Assembly (NCBI GenBank): GCA_018710795.1
Contig: DVJH01000089.1
Span: 1-18,307 of the forward strand
DNA: 18,307 nt
Source: Candidatus Galligastranaerophilus gallistercoris
Lineage (GTDB): Bacteria > Cyanobacteriota > Vampirovibrionia > Gastranaerophilales > Gastranaerophilaceae
Reading direction: 5' to 3'
In this document: positions 1 to 7,096 of the stretch, piece after piece
Layout: each line of letters opens with the position of its first letter
Position numbering within the stretch: position 1 is the stretch's first letter
The notes under the pieces: model-generated
Seen by the model: only the letters and a program-made list of their open reading frames with translations
Told to the model about the DNA's origin: nothing
Database searches by the model: none
Made by a program: the position numbers and the translations under genes

Positions 1-399
1 GCCGATTTCTTCATCGGGCAATACGGGGTCTGTCATCATGTCCGCATGCATATGCAATGCAAGCTCAAAATGTTCTTTCGGTATTGTTACATAATAAAAT
101 GTATAATCTTTCCAGGTTGCGGCATTTATTATTCCGCCGTTTCTTTCCATTGTGCGGTCAAATTCGCCCGCTTTATATTTATGTGTGCCTTTAAACATTA
201 AGTGTTCAAGAAAATGCGAAACGCCGTTATTATGATTGTTTTCATTAACCGAACCCGTATTTACCCAGGTGCTTATATTTACCATTGTGCTTTTTTTGTG
301 TGCGATAACGAGCCTGTGCCCCGTTTCAAACGTTACGATTTCAACGGGTTTTACCAAATAAGGATATTTTATCTCTTCTTTTTTTATAATGTTATTCAT
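1..399 (-). CDS. M16-family zinc metallopeptidase (insulinase/processing-peptidase type), N-terminal part
   Basis: Partial gene: 133 N-terminal residues are visible and the reading frame runs off the left edge. The inverted zinc motif HFLEH (H62, E65, H66) is followed by LMFKGTHKY, the hallmark of M16 peptidases. The next stretch (FDRTMERNGGIINAATWKDYT, residues 80-100) matches the conserved Gly-Gly-x-x-Asn-Ala region of the family. M16 enzymes degrade or process peptides with two Zn-coordinating His and a more distal Glu; that distal Glu would lie beyond the edge. No signal peptide is apparent, so a cytoplasmic role is likely. The start at 399 overlaps the end of the chorismate mutase gene by 8 bases (ATGAATAA), which implies translational coupling within the def-fmt-aroH operon. 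The family assignment is firm; the substrate is unknown. Confidence 0.9.
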   Translation of the reverse strand, partial: MNNIIKKEEIKYPYLVKPVEIVTFETGHRLVIAHKKSTMVNISTWVNTGSVNENNHNNGVSHFLEHLMFKGTHKYKAGEFDRTMERNGGIINAATWKDYTFYYVTIPKEHFELALHMHADMMTDPVLPDEEIG

Positions 400-766
400 T
401 TGTTGTGTATAAATCCTTTCTTAAGGCTTTTGCGCCTCTTAAATAGCAATGTTTGATTTTTTCCTGAGGAATATCGGTATTAACGACAACAAGCGCCCTT
501 AAACATAAAGGCATTTGCCCCACAACTTCCATTTCTCTGTAGCACATCATAGGCACCATATCAAATCCCAGCTCCAGCCTTGCGTATTTGGCGGGAAAAT
601 CCGCATTTACGTCATTTGTAACCGTAAAAATTATAAAGGCAATGTCATCCGTTTTTATATTGTTTGATGTAATAATTTGTTTAACGAGTTCAACCGTTGC
701 TTCTTTAATTTCTTCTTTTGTGTTGTCATTCAGCGTGGTTGCGCCTCTTATTCCTCTTGTTTGCAT
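392..766 (-). CDS. aroH: Chorismate mutase, AroH (monofunctional) type
   Basis: This 124-aa protein matches the trimeric AroH family of Bacillus subtilis in length and sequence. It catalyses the rearrangement of chorismate to prephenate for Phe/Tyr synthesis in the cytoplasm. The known active-site residues fall at the same numbers as in the B. subtilis enzyme: R7 (in RGIRGATT), C75, E78, R90 and Y108. FPAKYARLELGF and VNTDIPQEKIKHCYLRGA are typical family segments. It is the third gene of an overlapping operon: its start lies inside the last 19 bases of fmt and its stop overlaps the M16 peptidase start. An aromatic amino-acid enzyme inside a translation-initiation operon is an uncommon pairing. 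I see no regulatory domain or fusion. Confidence 0.95.
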   Translation of the reverse strand: MQTRGIRGATTLNDNTKEEIKEATVELVKQIITSNNIKTDDIAFIIFTVTNDVNADFPAKYARLELGFDMVPMMCYREMEVVGQMPLCLRALVVVNTDIPQEKIKHCYLRGAKALRKDLYTTNE

Positions 767-1707
767 AAAATTTTATCTCCAGATTTTATTTTAGAACCCA
801 AGCTCCAGTCGTATGCGCTCATAATGTTTTTTCCTTCGGGCTTTACGGTTATGATTAAAATTGCCCCCGTTTTGCATTTTATTAAAATTCCTTCTTTATT
901 GACGGAAATAACGCTTCCTGCGGGAATAAAATCATTATTTTCTTTTGCTTCGGTTTTTAAAACTTTTATTATTTTATTGTTGTATATAAAGTGATTTGTG
1001 TTAATTTTACACATTGCGCGGACTTTATTGTGGATTTTTATTGCATTGTCGTTAAAATTAATGTCTTTATCCGCTTTTGTCATTTTTTTCGTAAACGTTG
1101 CGCATTCGGGGTTTTGCTTAACGGGTTTCAGAGTTGAATTATAGAGCCCCGTCAGAGTTTGTTTTATAAGTTCGGGTGATTCTTTTGCAATTTTTTCAGA
1201 CAGCGTTTCATAGTTATCTTCATCGTTCAGATTGATTTCTTTTGTAAGGCAAATATCCCCCGCATCCAATTCAAGGACGGTTACCATTGTTGTAATGCCC
1301 GTTATTTTGTCTCCGTTTAAAAGACATTCGCAAATAGGGTTTGCACCGCGGTATTTGGGAAGCAGGCTTGCATGGAGATTTATGGTTTGAAATTTAGGTA
1401 TTTCAAGAACTTCTTTGCTTAATATCTGACCGTATGCAAACGTAACAAAAAAATCGGGGGCAATCGCTTTTAATTCTTTTATCGTATCTTCGTCTTTTGA
1501 AATTTTATACGGTTCAAAAACTTTTATGTTGTTTTTAATTGCTTCTTTTTTAATTTTTGAATCCGTTATTTTTTTTCCCCTGTCAGAGGGTTTAGAAGGC
1601 TGTGTTACAAGAGCTTTGACAATAAAATTCCCGTCGTTAATTAGAGATAAAAACGACTCAATTGCAATATCGGGTGTTGCAAAATAAACGACAGAGATTT
1701 TATTCAT
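748..1707 (-). CDS. fmt: Methionyl-tRNA formyltransferase
   Basis: This 319-aa enzyme transfers a formyl group from 10-formyl-tetrahydrofolate to initiator Met-tRNA. The N-terminal Rossmann-type hydrolase domain contains the catalytic set N110, H112 (in NLHASLLPKYRGANPI) and D148 (in LDAGD), equivalent to the Asn/His/Asp triad of the E. coli enzyme. The SKPSDRGKK loop at 38-46 corresponds to the tRNA-binding loop. The C-terminal OB-like domain occupies roughly residues 210-319, and the length is normal for the family. The gene starts inside the end of def (8-base overlap, ATGAATAA), so the two are probably translationally coupled. This def-fmt pairing is common and functional: Fmt adds the formyl group that Def later removes. 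Confidence 0.96.
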   Translation of the reverse strand: MNKISVVYFATPDIAIESFLSLINDGNFIVKALVTQPSKPSDRGKKITDSKIKKEAIKNNIKVFEPYKISKDEDTIKELKAIAPDFFVTFAYGQILSKEVLEIPKFQTINLHASLLPKYRGANPICECLLNGDKITGITTMVTVLELDAGDICLTKEINLNDEDNYETLSEKIAKESPELIKQTLTGLYNSTLKPVKQNPECATFTKKMTKADKDINFNDNAIKIHNKVRAMCKINTNHFIYNNKIIKVLKTEAKENNDFIPAGSVISVNKEGILIKCKTGAILIITVKPEGKNIMSAYDWSLGSKIKSGDKILCKQEE

Positions 1708-2287
1708 TATTATCTGCCTTATTGTCCTCGTTTGATAATAAATCTTCTATATCTTTTTCATCAAGCATTTTGTCTTTTTGTACCGTCGGCAGATTGTTTT
1801 CTTCAAGCACTTTTATTGCTTCAAAAATGTTTCTTGAGTGGTCTATGAATAAAATTCCTTCAAGGTGGTCGTATTCATGCTGAATTGCGCGGGAAAGCAG
1901 CGAGCCGTCTTTTGCTTCCATAATAAACGGTTTGCCGTTAATATCAAGCGCTTTTACTTTAACATAAGAATACCTTCTGACGTCGACGAATGCGTTAGGG
2001 AAGCTTAAGCACCCTTCTTTTTCATGGGTTGCGCCTTCTTTTTTGATGATTTTGGGATTGATAAATACAATCGGGTTATAGGGCTCGTTATCCAATGAAA
2101 CATCTATTACAAACATTCTGATGTTTTCGCCTACCTGCGGGGCGGCAAGACCTACACCGTTGTTTTTATACATTGTATCTATCATATTTTCGGCAAGAAT
2201 TCTTATTTTTTTTGAAATTTTCGAAATTTCTTTTGATTTTTGCCTTAATGATTCATTTCCGTATGTAACTATTTTTAATATTGCCAT
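1700..2287 (-). CDS. def: Peptide deformylase
   Basis: This 195-aa metalloenzyme removes the N-formyl group from nascent proteins. All three deformylase motifs are present: GVGLAAPQ (44-51), EGCLSFP (91-97, metal ligand C93) and QHEYDHLEG (136-144, ligands H137 and H141, catalytic E138). Beyond about residue 150 there is an acidic, lysine-rich C-terminal tail, longer than the minimal enzyme. The start at 2287 is supported by the family-typical opening MAILKIVTYGNESLRQ. No Shine-Dalgarno sequence precedes it. A good -35/-10 pair (2295-2323) puts the expected transcription start at or next to the ATG, so the message is probably leaderless. It is the first gene of the def-fmt-aroH-M16 operon. 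Confidence 0.97.
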   Translation of the reverse strand: MAILKIVTYGNESLRQKSKEISKISKKIRILAENMIDTMYKNNGVGLAAPQVGENIRMFVIDVSLDNEPYNPIVFINPKIIKKEGATHEKEGCLSFPNAFVDVRRYSYVKVKALDINGKPFIMEAKDGSLLSRAIQHEYDHLEGILFIDHSRNIFEAIKVLEENNLPTVQKDKMLDEKDIEDLLSNEDNKADNNE

Positions 2288-2294
2288 ATTTCAA

Positions 2295-2323
2295 ATTATA
2301 GCAAATGTAATAAAAACGGGCAA
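2295..2323 (-). promoter_or_regulatory. Sigma-70-type promoter of the def operon
   Basis: On the minus strand TTGCCC (2323-2318) is separated by exactly 17 bases from a perfect TATAAT (2300-2295). Only seven bases lie between the -10 hexamer and the def ATG at 2287, so transcription should start at or beside the start codon. The -35 overlaps the hairpin that follows the upstream gene. Confidence 0.75.
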
Positions 2324-2339
2324 TTTTTTACAAAATTGC
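2312..2339 (-). terminator. Possible weak terminator after the lysozyme-like gene
   Basis: A perfect 8-bp stem (GCAATTTT at 2339-2332, AAAATTGC at 2327-2320, loop of 4) overlaps the stop codon of the preceding gene. On the minus strand it is followed by CCGTTTTTATT. The stem is AT-rich and the T run is interrupted, so termination may be partial. It also overlaps the -35 of the def promoter. Confidence 0.4.
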
Positions 2340-3377
2340 TTTTAACATAACCGCAACGCCTAATTGCTGGTCAACATATCCCGCGTCATAGACGCCGTCT
2401 GCCACATATTTGCCCGATGTATAGTTTGTTGTTCCCGCCCATACGTAAGGGGAGGCTACTCCTTTATTTCTGTACCCCAGCCCGTTATATCTTTCGGCAA
2501 AGTCATACCAGGTGTTAATGTTATTTAAATCAATATTTCCGTATCCGCCCGATAGTGCGTCTATGGCGGAAGCTTCCCAGCTTGAATACCCCGACAGCGA
2601 ACCGCCGTCATGAAGCCTTCTGTTAAAGTTTCCGCTTGCTTCTCTCCAGTGAATTGCGGCGATTAATTCTGCGGGAACTCCCGTTCTTGCGGCAACCGTT
2701 TGGTATCTTGATTTGTTTTGCGCCCAGTGCGATTTAAATTGCGGAAGCTCGCTTTGCTGTCTTGATGACAGTTTTTCCGTAAAATTGTATGAGAAGTTGC
2801 CGTAGTTCGTGTTTACGTTTGTTGCACCGGAAGAGGAAACCGAAGAAGTATTCACTGTATTTAGCCCTTGTGCCGCAGCTCGCGCGGCAGCTTCCTGCTG
2901 AGCTTTTATTTGTGCAATTTCGTTTTCCATTGTGGTTAACAATGTCATAATCTGTCTTCTTAGGTTAGAAATCTGATTTGTTATGCTTGATACCGATGAA
3001 GTTATCTGTTCTATTCCCGATGCATCTTCTGCGCTTGAATATCCGTGCATTGCTTCGCTTCTTTGTGATTCCAGAGTTTTAATCTGCTGTTCTATGGCTT
3101 GAATTTGTTTTTGATATTTTTCTTCGACTTCTTCTATGCTCATTGTGCTTGCGGTTGAAGATGAAGAAGATGAGGATGATGATGAGCTTGATTTTGCGGA
3201 ATTATTTTCATCCGTATCTTCCACAAAAGTTTGCAGTTCGTTTTCGGTCAATTTTCCGTCATTATTTTTATCTATTGATTTTAAGGCAGAATTTTCCGTT
3301 ACGCCCGCTTCTTTTAAAACGGTGTATAAATCTTTTGATTCAATTTTGTAGCTTCCGATTTTGAAATTTTCGCCCAT
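2328..3377 (-). CDS. EF-hand protein with coiled coil and lysozyme/transglycosylase-like C-terminal domain
   Basis: This 349-aa protein has no signal peptide. Residues 1-50 form the N-terminal module shared with the next two genes upstream, ending in a complete EF-hand calcium loop (D36, N38, D40, G41, L43, E47). A run of serines (63-74) then leads to a predicted coiled coil (about 81-170) and a Ser/Asn/Thr-rich linker. The C-terminal region (about 200-349) contains TGVPAELIAAIHWREASGNF, with candidate catalytic E246, and later W/Y/G-rich segments. These resemble goose-lysozyme/lytic-transglycosylase-like domains of bacterial and phage wall hydrolases, so cleavage of the glycan strand is likely. 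The hydrolase assignment is by motif and tentative at subfamily level. It is the last gene of the four-gene EF-hand hydrolase cluster, 15 bases after its neighbour, with a GGAAAG ribosome-binding site. Confidence 0.8.
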   Translation of the reverse strand: MGENFKIGSYKIESKDLYTVLKEAGVTENSALKSIDKNNDGKLTENELQTFVEDTDENNSAKSSSSSSSSSSSSTASTMSIEEVEEKYQKQIQAIEQQIKTLESQRSEAMHGYSSAEDASGIEQITSSVSSITNQISNLRRQIMTLLTTMENEIAQIKAQQEAAARAAAQGLNTVNTSSVSSSGATNVNTNYGNFSYNFTEKLSSRQQSELPQFKSHWAQNKSRYQTVAARTGVPAELIAAIHWREASGNFNRRLHDGGSLSGYSSWEASAIDALSGGYGNIDLNNINTWYDFAERYNGLGYRNKGVASPYVWAGTTNYTSGKYVADGVYDAGYVDQQLGVAVMLKAIL

Positions 3378-3392
3378 TTATTTGCTTTCCGA

Positions 3393-4301
3393 TTACATAA
3401 GTTGCGTTGTCGATGTTATATTTGCTCCGGTTAATTGATTATAAATGCTTGTAACCGACGGCACCCATCCGGAGTTTGTGCCGTTCGGGTCGTTTGCCGC
3501 ACCTACGGGGCAATATTTTGCTCCGATTGAACTTATCGTGGTTAAACCTTGATCTATATAATTTTCTTTAAGGTTTTTTGCAACGGCGCGGATTCCTTCT
3601 TCAAGACTTGAATAGTGTTTAAGACTCATCCAGTTTGAGGACGGATCCATCATGCCGCCCGGGTTATTGTAATTTTTGATTGCACTCGAGGTTCCCCAGC
3701 CCGTTTCAAGAGCCATTATTGATGCAAGAAGGTTGGGGTCCAGCCCGTATTCTTCGGCAATTGCCGCAACCATTTCTCCTTTGCCCGCTAGCACGCCTTT
3801 ATTGAACGATGAATTATTAAACGTGTTTACAAATTCTTCGCTGTTACCCGAATACGTGTAGCTTCCGCCCGATACGGATGTGCCTGCAGTTGCTGCGGAT
3901 TCTGCGTTTGTATATATATTTAAAATCTGTCCTCTTAAATTTGTAATTTGATTTTGAATATTATCCGACTGCTGTTTATACTGATTAAAAGTTTCAAGGT
4001 CGGGTGCGGTTCCCATTTTGTTATTTATTTGGTTCCTTTGATTCATTAAGTTATCGAGCTGTTCATAGAGCGCAATAAGCATATCATCGGTGCTTGATTG
4101 CGTTGATGAAGAATTATTTGATGTTTTGTTTTCTTCTTCATCGTCCGTAAGCGTGAGTTCGACAAGCTCATCTTCCGATATTGTCATATCGTTATTTTTA
4201 TCTATGGTTTTTAAATCTTTATCGTTGGTAACGCCGGCTTCTTTAAGGATGCCGTATACTTCGTTTGTTTGCATTGAATAACCGCTGATTTTTTCCGTCA
4301 T
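3393..4301 (-). CDS. EF-hand protein with C-terminal glucosaminidase (peptidoglycan hydrolase) domain
   Basis: This 302-aa protein has no signal peptide. The N-terminal module (1-50) contains an EF-hand loop (D34, N36, D38, I41, E45; Met instead of the usual Gly at position 6). A coiled-coil region (about 73-140) and a Gly/Ser/Tyr linker follow. Residues about 160-292 form a glucosaminidase domain of the FlgJ/LytD type (PF01832-like): LASIMALETGWGTSS with candidate catalytic E199, then NNPGG (212-216) and the SSLEEGIRAV segment. Such enzymes cut N-acetylglucosaminyl bonds in peptidoglycan. The domain is very similar to that of the 626-aa protein at 5077-6957, including a shared ISSIGAKYCPVGA stretch, so the two domains arose by duplication. 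It lies 10 bases downstream of the CHAP gene with an AAGGA ribosome-binding site, almost certainly in one operon. Confidence 0.85.
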   Translation of the reverse strand: MTEKISGYSMQTNEVYGILKEAGVTNDKDLKTIDKNNDMTISEDELVELTLTDDEEENKTSNNSSSTQSSTDDMLIALYEQLDNLMNQRNQINNKMGTAPDLETFNQYKQQSDNIQNQITNLRGQILNIYTNAESAATAGTSVSGGSYTYSGNSEEFVNTFNNSSFNKGVLAGKGEMVAAIAEEYGLDPNLLASIMALETGWGTSSAIKNYNNPGGMMDPSSNWMSLKHYSSLEEGIRAVAKNLKENYIDQGLTTISSIGAKYCPVGAANDPNGTNSGWVPSVTSIYNQLTGANITSTTQLM

Positions 4302-4311
4302 AATTTTTTCC

Positions 4312-4977
4312 TTACCTTGTTCTTAAAAATGCAACATTTCCGTTTATCGGGTATTCCGTTTTTCTTGTATAGTTTCCGTTATTTCCTTCCATAACCGTTA
4401 CGGAGTTTTCATTAACGGATACAACAAGACCTACATGGTCATATTCATTGTCATTTTCCCAGTTCATAACGATTAAATCACCGGGGCGGACCTCTGAGGC
4501 GCTTACCACGGCACCCGCTTTATTTGCCGCATTATAAATTGCTTCCGGGTTCCATTTGTTCCCGAGCTTTTTATACCAGTTTGCTGCTTCGTCATAATGT
4601 CCGGAATTTTTTAGGACATAATCCGTAAATACTCCGCACCAGCGGTTGTCTTTGCCTGCAAATACACTGTCGACCCCTGCCATTTGCGCACAGGAATAGT
4701 TTGCAAATTGTTCGGCAAAACTTGAAATATCCGATTCATATGCGCCCGAGGGTTCTCTTTGCCCCAAGGTATTTGTACCTTTAATCATGGCTTGTATTTC
4801 TTTTGAATTTTCTATTAAATCAACAAGCTCGACAAAATTATCTTCTGAGATTTTTTTGTCTTTTGTTAAATCCAGCTCGCTCAAAAGCTTGTTTGACGTT
4901 ATATCCGCTTTATTAAGAAAGTTTTTAATATCTTTTGAAGTGATTTCAAATTTACCTATAGTGAGTTCTTCACCCAT
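4312..4977 (-). CDS. CHAP-domain amidase/endopeptidase with degenerate EF-hand N-terminus
   Basis: This 221-aa protein has no signal peptide. The N-terminus (1-50, MGEELTIGKFEITSKDIKNF) aligns with the N-terminal modules of the next two genes. Its EF-hand loop is degraded (D36, T38, D40, but N47 where Glu is expected), so it may no longer bind calcium. Residues about 85-221 form a CHAP domain: NRWCGVFTDYVLKN with nucleophile C114, VRPGDLIVMNW, YDHVGLVV with catalytic H181, and the acidic or polar third residue near E197/N199. CHAP domains cleave peptidoglycan stem peptides or cross-bridges (NlpC/P60-like cysteine peptidase fold). Together with the glucosaminidase and lysozyme-like neighbours, the cluster can attack both glycan strands and peptides. 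A strong AAAGGA site precedes the start. Confidence 0.87.
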   Translation of the reverse strand: MGEELTIGKFEITSKDIKNFLNKADITSNKLLSELDLTKDKKISEDNFVELVDLIENSKEIQAMIKGTNTLGQREPSGAYESDISSFAEQFANYSCAQMAGVDSVFAGKDNRWCGVFTDYVLKNSGHYDEAANWYKKLGNKWNPEAIYNAANKAGAVVSASEVRPGDLIVMNWENDNEYDHVGLVVSVNENSVTVMEGNNGNYTRKTEYPINGNVAFLRTR

Positions 4978-5054
4978 TTTTAATCCTTTCTTTTTAAGGA
5001 CACGACAAATTTCCTTCCATAATGTTTATGTCGGCATTTTGGGTTTAAAACTTT

Positions 5055-5060
5055 ATTATA
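5055..5060 (-). promoter_or_regulatory. Possible -10 box upstream of the CHAP gene
   Basis: A perfect TATAAT lies in the 99-base gap between the 626-aa gene and the CHAP gene. No convincing -35 lies at the usual distance, so this is a weak candidate for an internal promoter driving the last three hydrolases. It would give a leader of about 70 bases. Confidence 0.25.
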
Positions 5061-5076
5061 TGTTAAGAATTATTAA

Positions 5077-6957
5077 CTAGCATAATGCGGTGTTGGCGTC
5101 AACATTTTTACCCGAAAGTTCGTTGTAAATTGTTGTTACGTTCGGAATCCAATTCGAGTTTAATCCGGTCGGGTCGTTGGATGCGCCTACGGGGCAGTAT
5201 TTTGCACCGATTGAACTTATCGTGTTTAATCCTTGATTGATATATCCGTTGGCAAGGTTTCTTACTACGGCTTCTATACCTTCTTCAAGTGATGAGAATG
5301 TTTTAACCGTCTGGTGTCCCGTTGCGGGGTCCATATAACCTCCGGGGTTATTTTTGTTTACTATTGCGCTTGAAGTGCCGTAGCCTGTTTCGGATGCCAT
5401 AATTGCAGAAACAAGATACGGATCGACTCCGTATTCGGCGCAGACTTCTTCGATATAACCCGCTTTGTCCGCAAGTACGCCGTTTGCAAATTCACTGTTT
5501 GCAAATGCTTCCGCAAGGTCTCCGAGGTTTTCGGCTTCGCCCGCTTTTGTTCCTCTTTCAGCTTTTAATTCTTCAAGTTCTTGTCTTTGTGAATCAAGAG
5601 TTTCCTGAGCGGTTGCATTATCTGTTTCGTATGTTTCTTTTATTCTTTCGATTTCGTCTTTTGTTTCCTGTATTATTTTCTTTAAGGGTGAATTTTCATC
5701 AAGACTTTCTTCAATTTCTTTTAATATTTCTTCTTTTGCGGTTTCCTGTTCTTTTTCCTGTTCTTTGAGGTCTTTCAGTTCTTTTTCGATATTTTGGATT
5801 TCTTCTTCAATTTTTGCTTTTTTATCTTCCAAATCTGCTTTTTGGGCTTCAAGGTCGGCTTTCAGCGCTTGATTTTCCGCATTTTTTTCCTCATTATCGG
5901 AATCCGTTTTAATTGCCGAAATTTGTGCGCTTAATTCCGAAATTTGGCTTGATGTGCTTGATAATTCGCTTTCTTTATCGCTTTTTTCATTTTCTTTTTC
6001 GGTTATATTTTCTTGCGTTTCGTTGAGCTTTTCATCGGCTTCTTTGTATTCTTTTTTTAATTCTTCGTCTACTTCATCGCTTTCTTCAATTGCTTCTCTT
6101 TGTTTTTGTTCCTGTTCTTCAATGTCAGCGTCTTTTGTTTCGCGAAGATTTTGTATGTTTTCTTCGGATTCGGGGATTTTTACCGTTTCTAGTTCTTCGA
6201 TTTGTTTATCTAAGTTATCAACTTCTTCTTGCGCTTCATTTGCGGCTTGCTGCACCGCTTGTTGAGCTGCATTGTACGAACTTCCGCCGGAAGAATTTCC
6301 GACAGAACCGCCGCCCGTATACCCGCTGCCGCCGCCTGTCGTATTCTGTACGGGCGCTGATTGTGCGGGGGTTGTTGTTTGCGCATCTTCTTCATTGTTA
6401 ATTCCAAAGAGGTTTTTTAATTTTTCGATTAAACCCTGTTTTGTTTCTTCATCTTCAAGAATTGAACCATTTTCTTCATTTGAATCAATATTATCTTTTA
6501 CGAATTTTTTAATTTCGCCTGCGGTTAAATCGGAAAGTGTTTTTGCGGATGAACTTATTTTTGATATTTCATCTTCGCTTAATTTTCCGTCTTTATCTTC
6601 GTCAATTAAATCAAAAACTTTGTCGTAGCCTATTTCTTCAATATATTCATCAAGTTTTGAATTTGATTTGATAACGGTTTTAAATTCATTCATTGCCTTT
6701 TCATCGGGCTTTGATTCCGTTTCTTCTTCGGCTGTGTTATCTTTTGATTCTTCTGTTTCTTTTGTTTCAAGTTCTTCTTCAAATTCGCTTAAATCAATGT
6801 TTTGAAGCTCGTCTTCATTTTGTATGTATATTCTTTCGGACGGCTTGGTTTCGGTTGAATTTTCAATTTTTGTATCTGCCGCGCTTAAAACCGTGTCATC
6901 CGCACCGTTTACGTATAGATCGTTTATTTGATTAATCAGCGAAGTTCTTTCCATCAT
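5077..6957 (-). CDS. Large EF-hand / coiled-coil protein with C-terminal glucosaminidase domain
   Basis: This 626-aa, strongly acidic protein has no signal peptide. In order it has: an acidic N-terminal region; a complete EF-hand at 119-130 (D119, D121, D123, G124, L126, E130); a low-complexity Gly/Ser linker (about 207-228); a long Glu/Lys/Gln-rich coiled coil (about 230-470); and a glucosaminidase domain (about 485-615) with SAIMASETGYGTSS (candidate catalytic E523), NNPGG (536-540) and SSLEEGIEAV. The coiled coil could act as a stalk or oligomerisation arm that holds the wall-cutting domain at a distance. It heads the four-gene hydrolase cluster. Two ATGs occur (6957 and 6954); GAGG lies only 2 bases from the first but 5 from the second, so translation probably begins at 6954. 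An AT-rich element shared with the synthetase-like gene lies directly upstream. Confidence 0.85.
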   Translation of the reverse strand: MMERTSLINQINDLYVNGADDTVLSAADTKIENSTETKPSERIYIQNEDELQNIDLSEFEEELETKETEESKDNTAEEETESKPDEKAMNEFKTVIKSNSKLDEYIEEIGYDKVFDLIDEDKDGKLSEDEISKISSSAKTLSDLTAGEIKKFVKDNIDSNEENGSILEDEETKQGLIEKLKNLFGINNEEDAQTTTPAQSAPVQNTTGGGSGYTGGGSVGNSSGGSSYNAAQQAVQQAANEAQEEVDNLDKQIEELETVKIPESEENIQNLRETKDADIEEQEQKQREAIEESDEVDEELKKEYKEADEKLNETQENITEKENEKSDKESELSSTSSQISELSAQISAIKTDSDNEEKNAENQALKADLEAQKADLEDKKAKIEEEIQNIEKELKDLKEQEKEQETAKEEILKEIEESLDENSPLKKIIQETKDEIERIKETYETDNATAQETLDSQRQELEELKAERGTKAGEAENLGDLAEAFANSEFANGVLADKAGYIEEVCAEYGVDPYLVSAIMASETGYGTSSAIVNKNNPGGYMDPATGHQTVKTFSSLEEGIEAVVRNLANGYINQGLNTISSIGAKYCPVGASNDPTGLNSNWIPNVTTIYNELSGKNVDANTALC

Positions 6958-6973
6958 TACCTCATCATTTATG

Positions 6974-7005
6974 TATATATAAAGTATATATCTTTTAAAT
7001 AATTG
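6974..7005 (-). promoter_or_regulatory. AT-rich upstream element, copy A (shared with 11576-11607)
   Basis: On the minus strand the element begins CAATT, then has AAAAG followed by ATATATACTTTATATATA. It matches copy B at 29 of 32 positions, and ACATAA plus TCG sequences further upstream also recur in both copies. It ends 17-20 bases before the start of the 626-aa gene. The direct repeat of ATATATA could contain a -10 (TATACT); no TTGACA-like -35 lies at 17 bases. It is probably a promoter or regulator site controlling both genes. Confidence 0.6.
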
Positions 7006-7040
7006 CTAATTTTTAAACGATTATGTAACAAAAACTTAAT

Positions 7041-7070
7041 ATAAAAAATAAGGCGGCAAAAATGCCGCCA
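7041..7070 (-). terminator. Rho-independent terminator after the GGGtGRT gene
   Basis: On the minus strand GGCGGCA (7069-7063), a 4-base loop and TGCCGCC (7058-7052) form a perfect 7-bp GC-rich stem, followed by TTATTTTTTAT. It separates the GGGtGRT/Fe-S scaffold operon from the hydrolase cluster. Confidence 0.88.
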
Positions 7071-7096
7071 ATGATTTAATTTTGATAGTAAATTTA

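Noticed and set aside
3156..3197. Poly-serine tract in the 349-aa protein as a contingency repeat
   Set aside because: The serines use mixed TCA, TCC and TCT codons, so the DNA is not a uniform simple repeat prone to slippage.
5954..6407. Long open frames antisense to, or in another frame of, the 626-aa protein
   Set aside because: They arise because the Glu/Lys/Ser-rich coiled-coil coding strand produces few stops in other frames. Their translations are Ser/Phe/Leu-rich with no domain and no ribosome-binding site.
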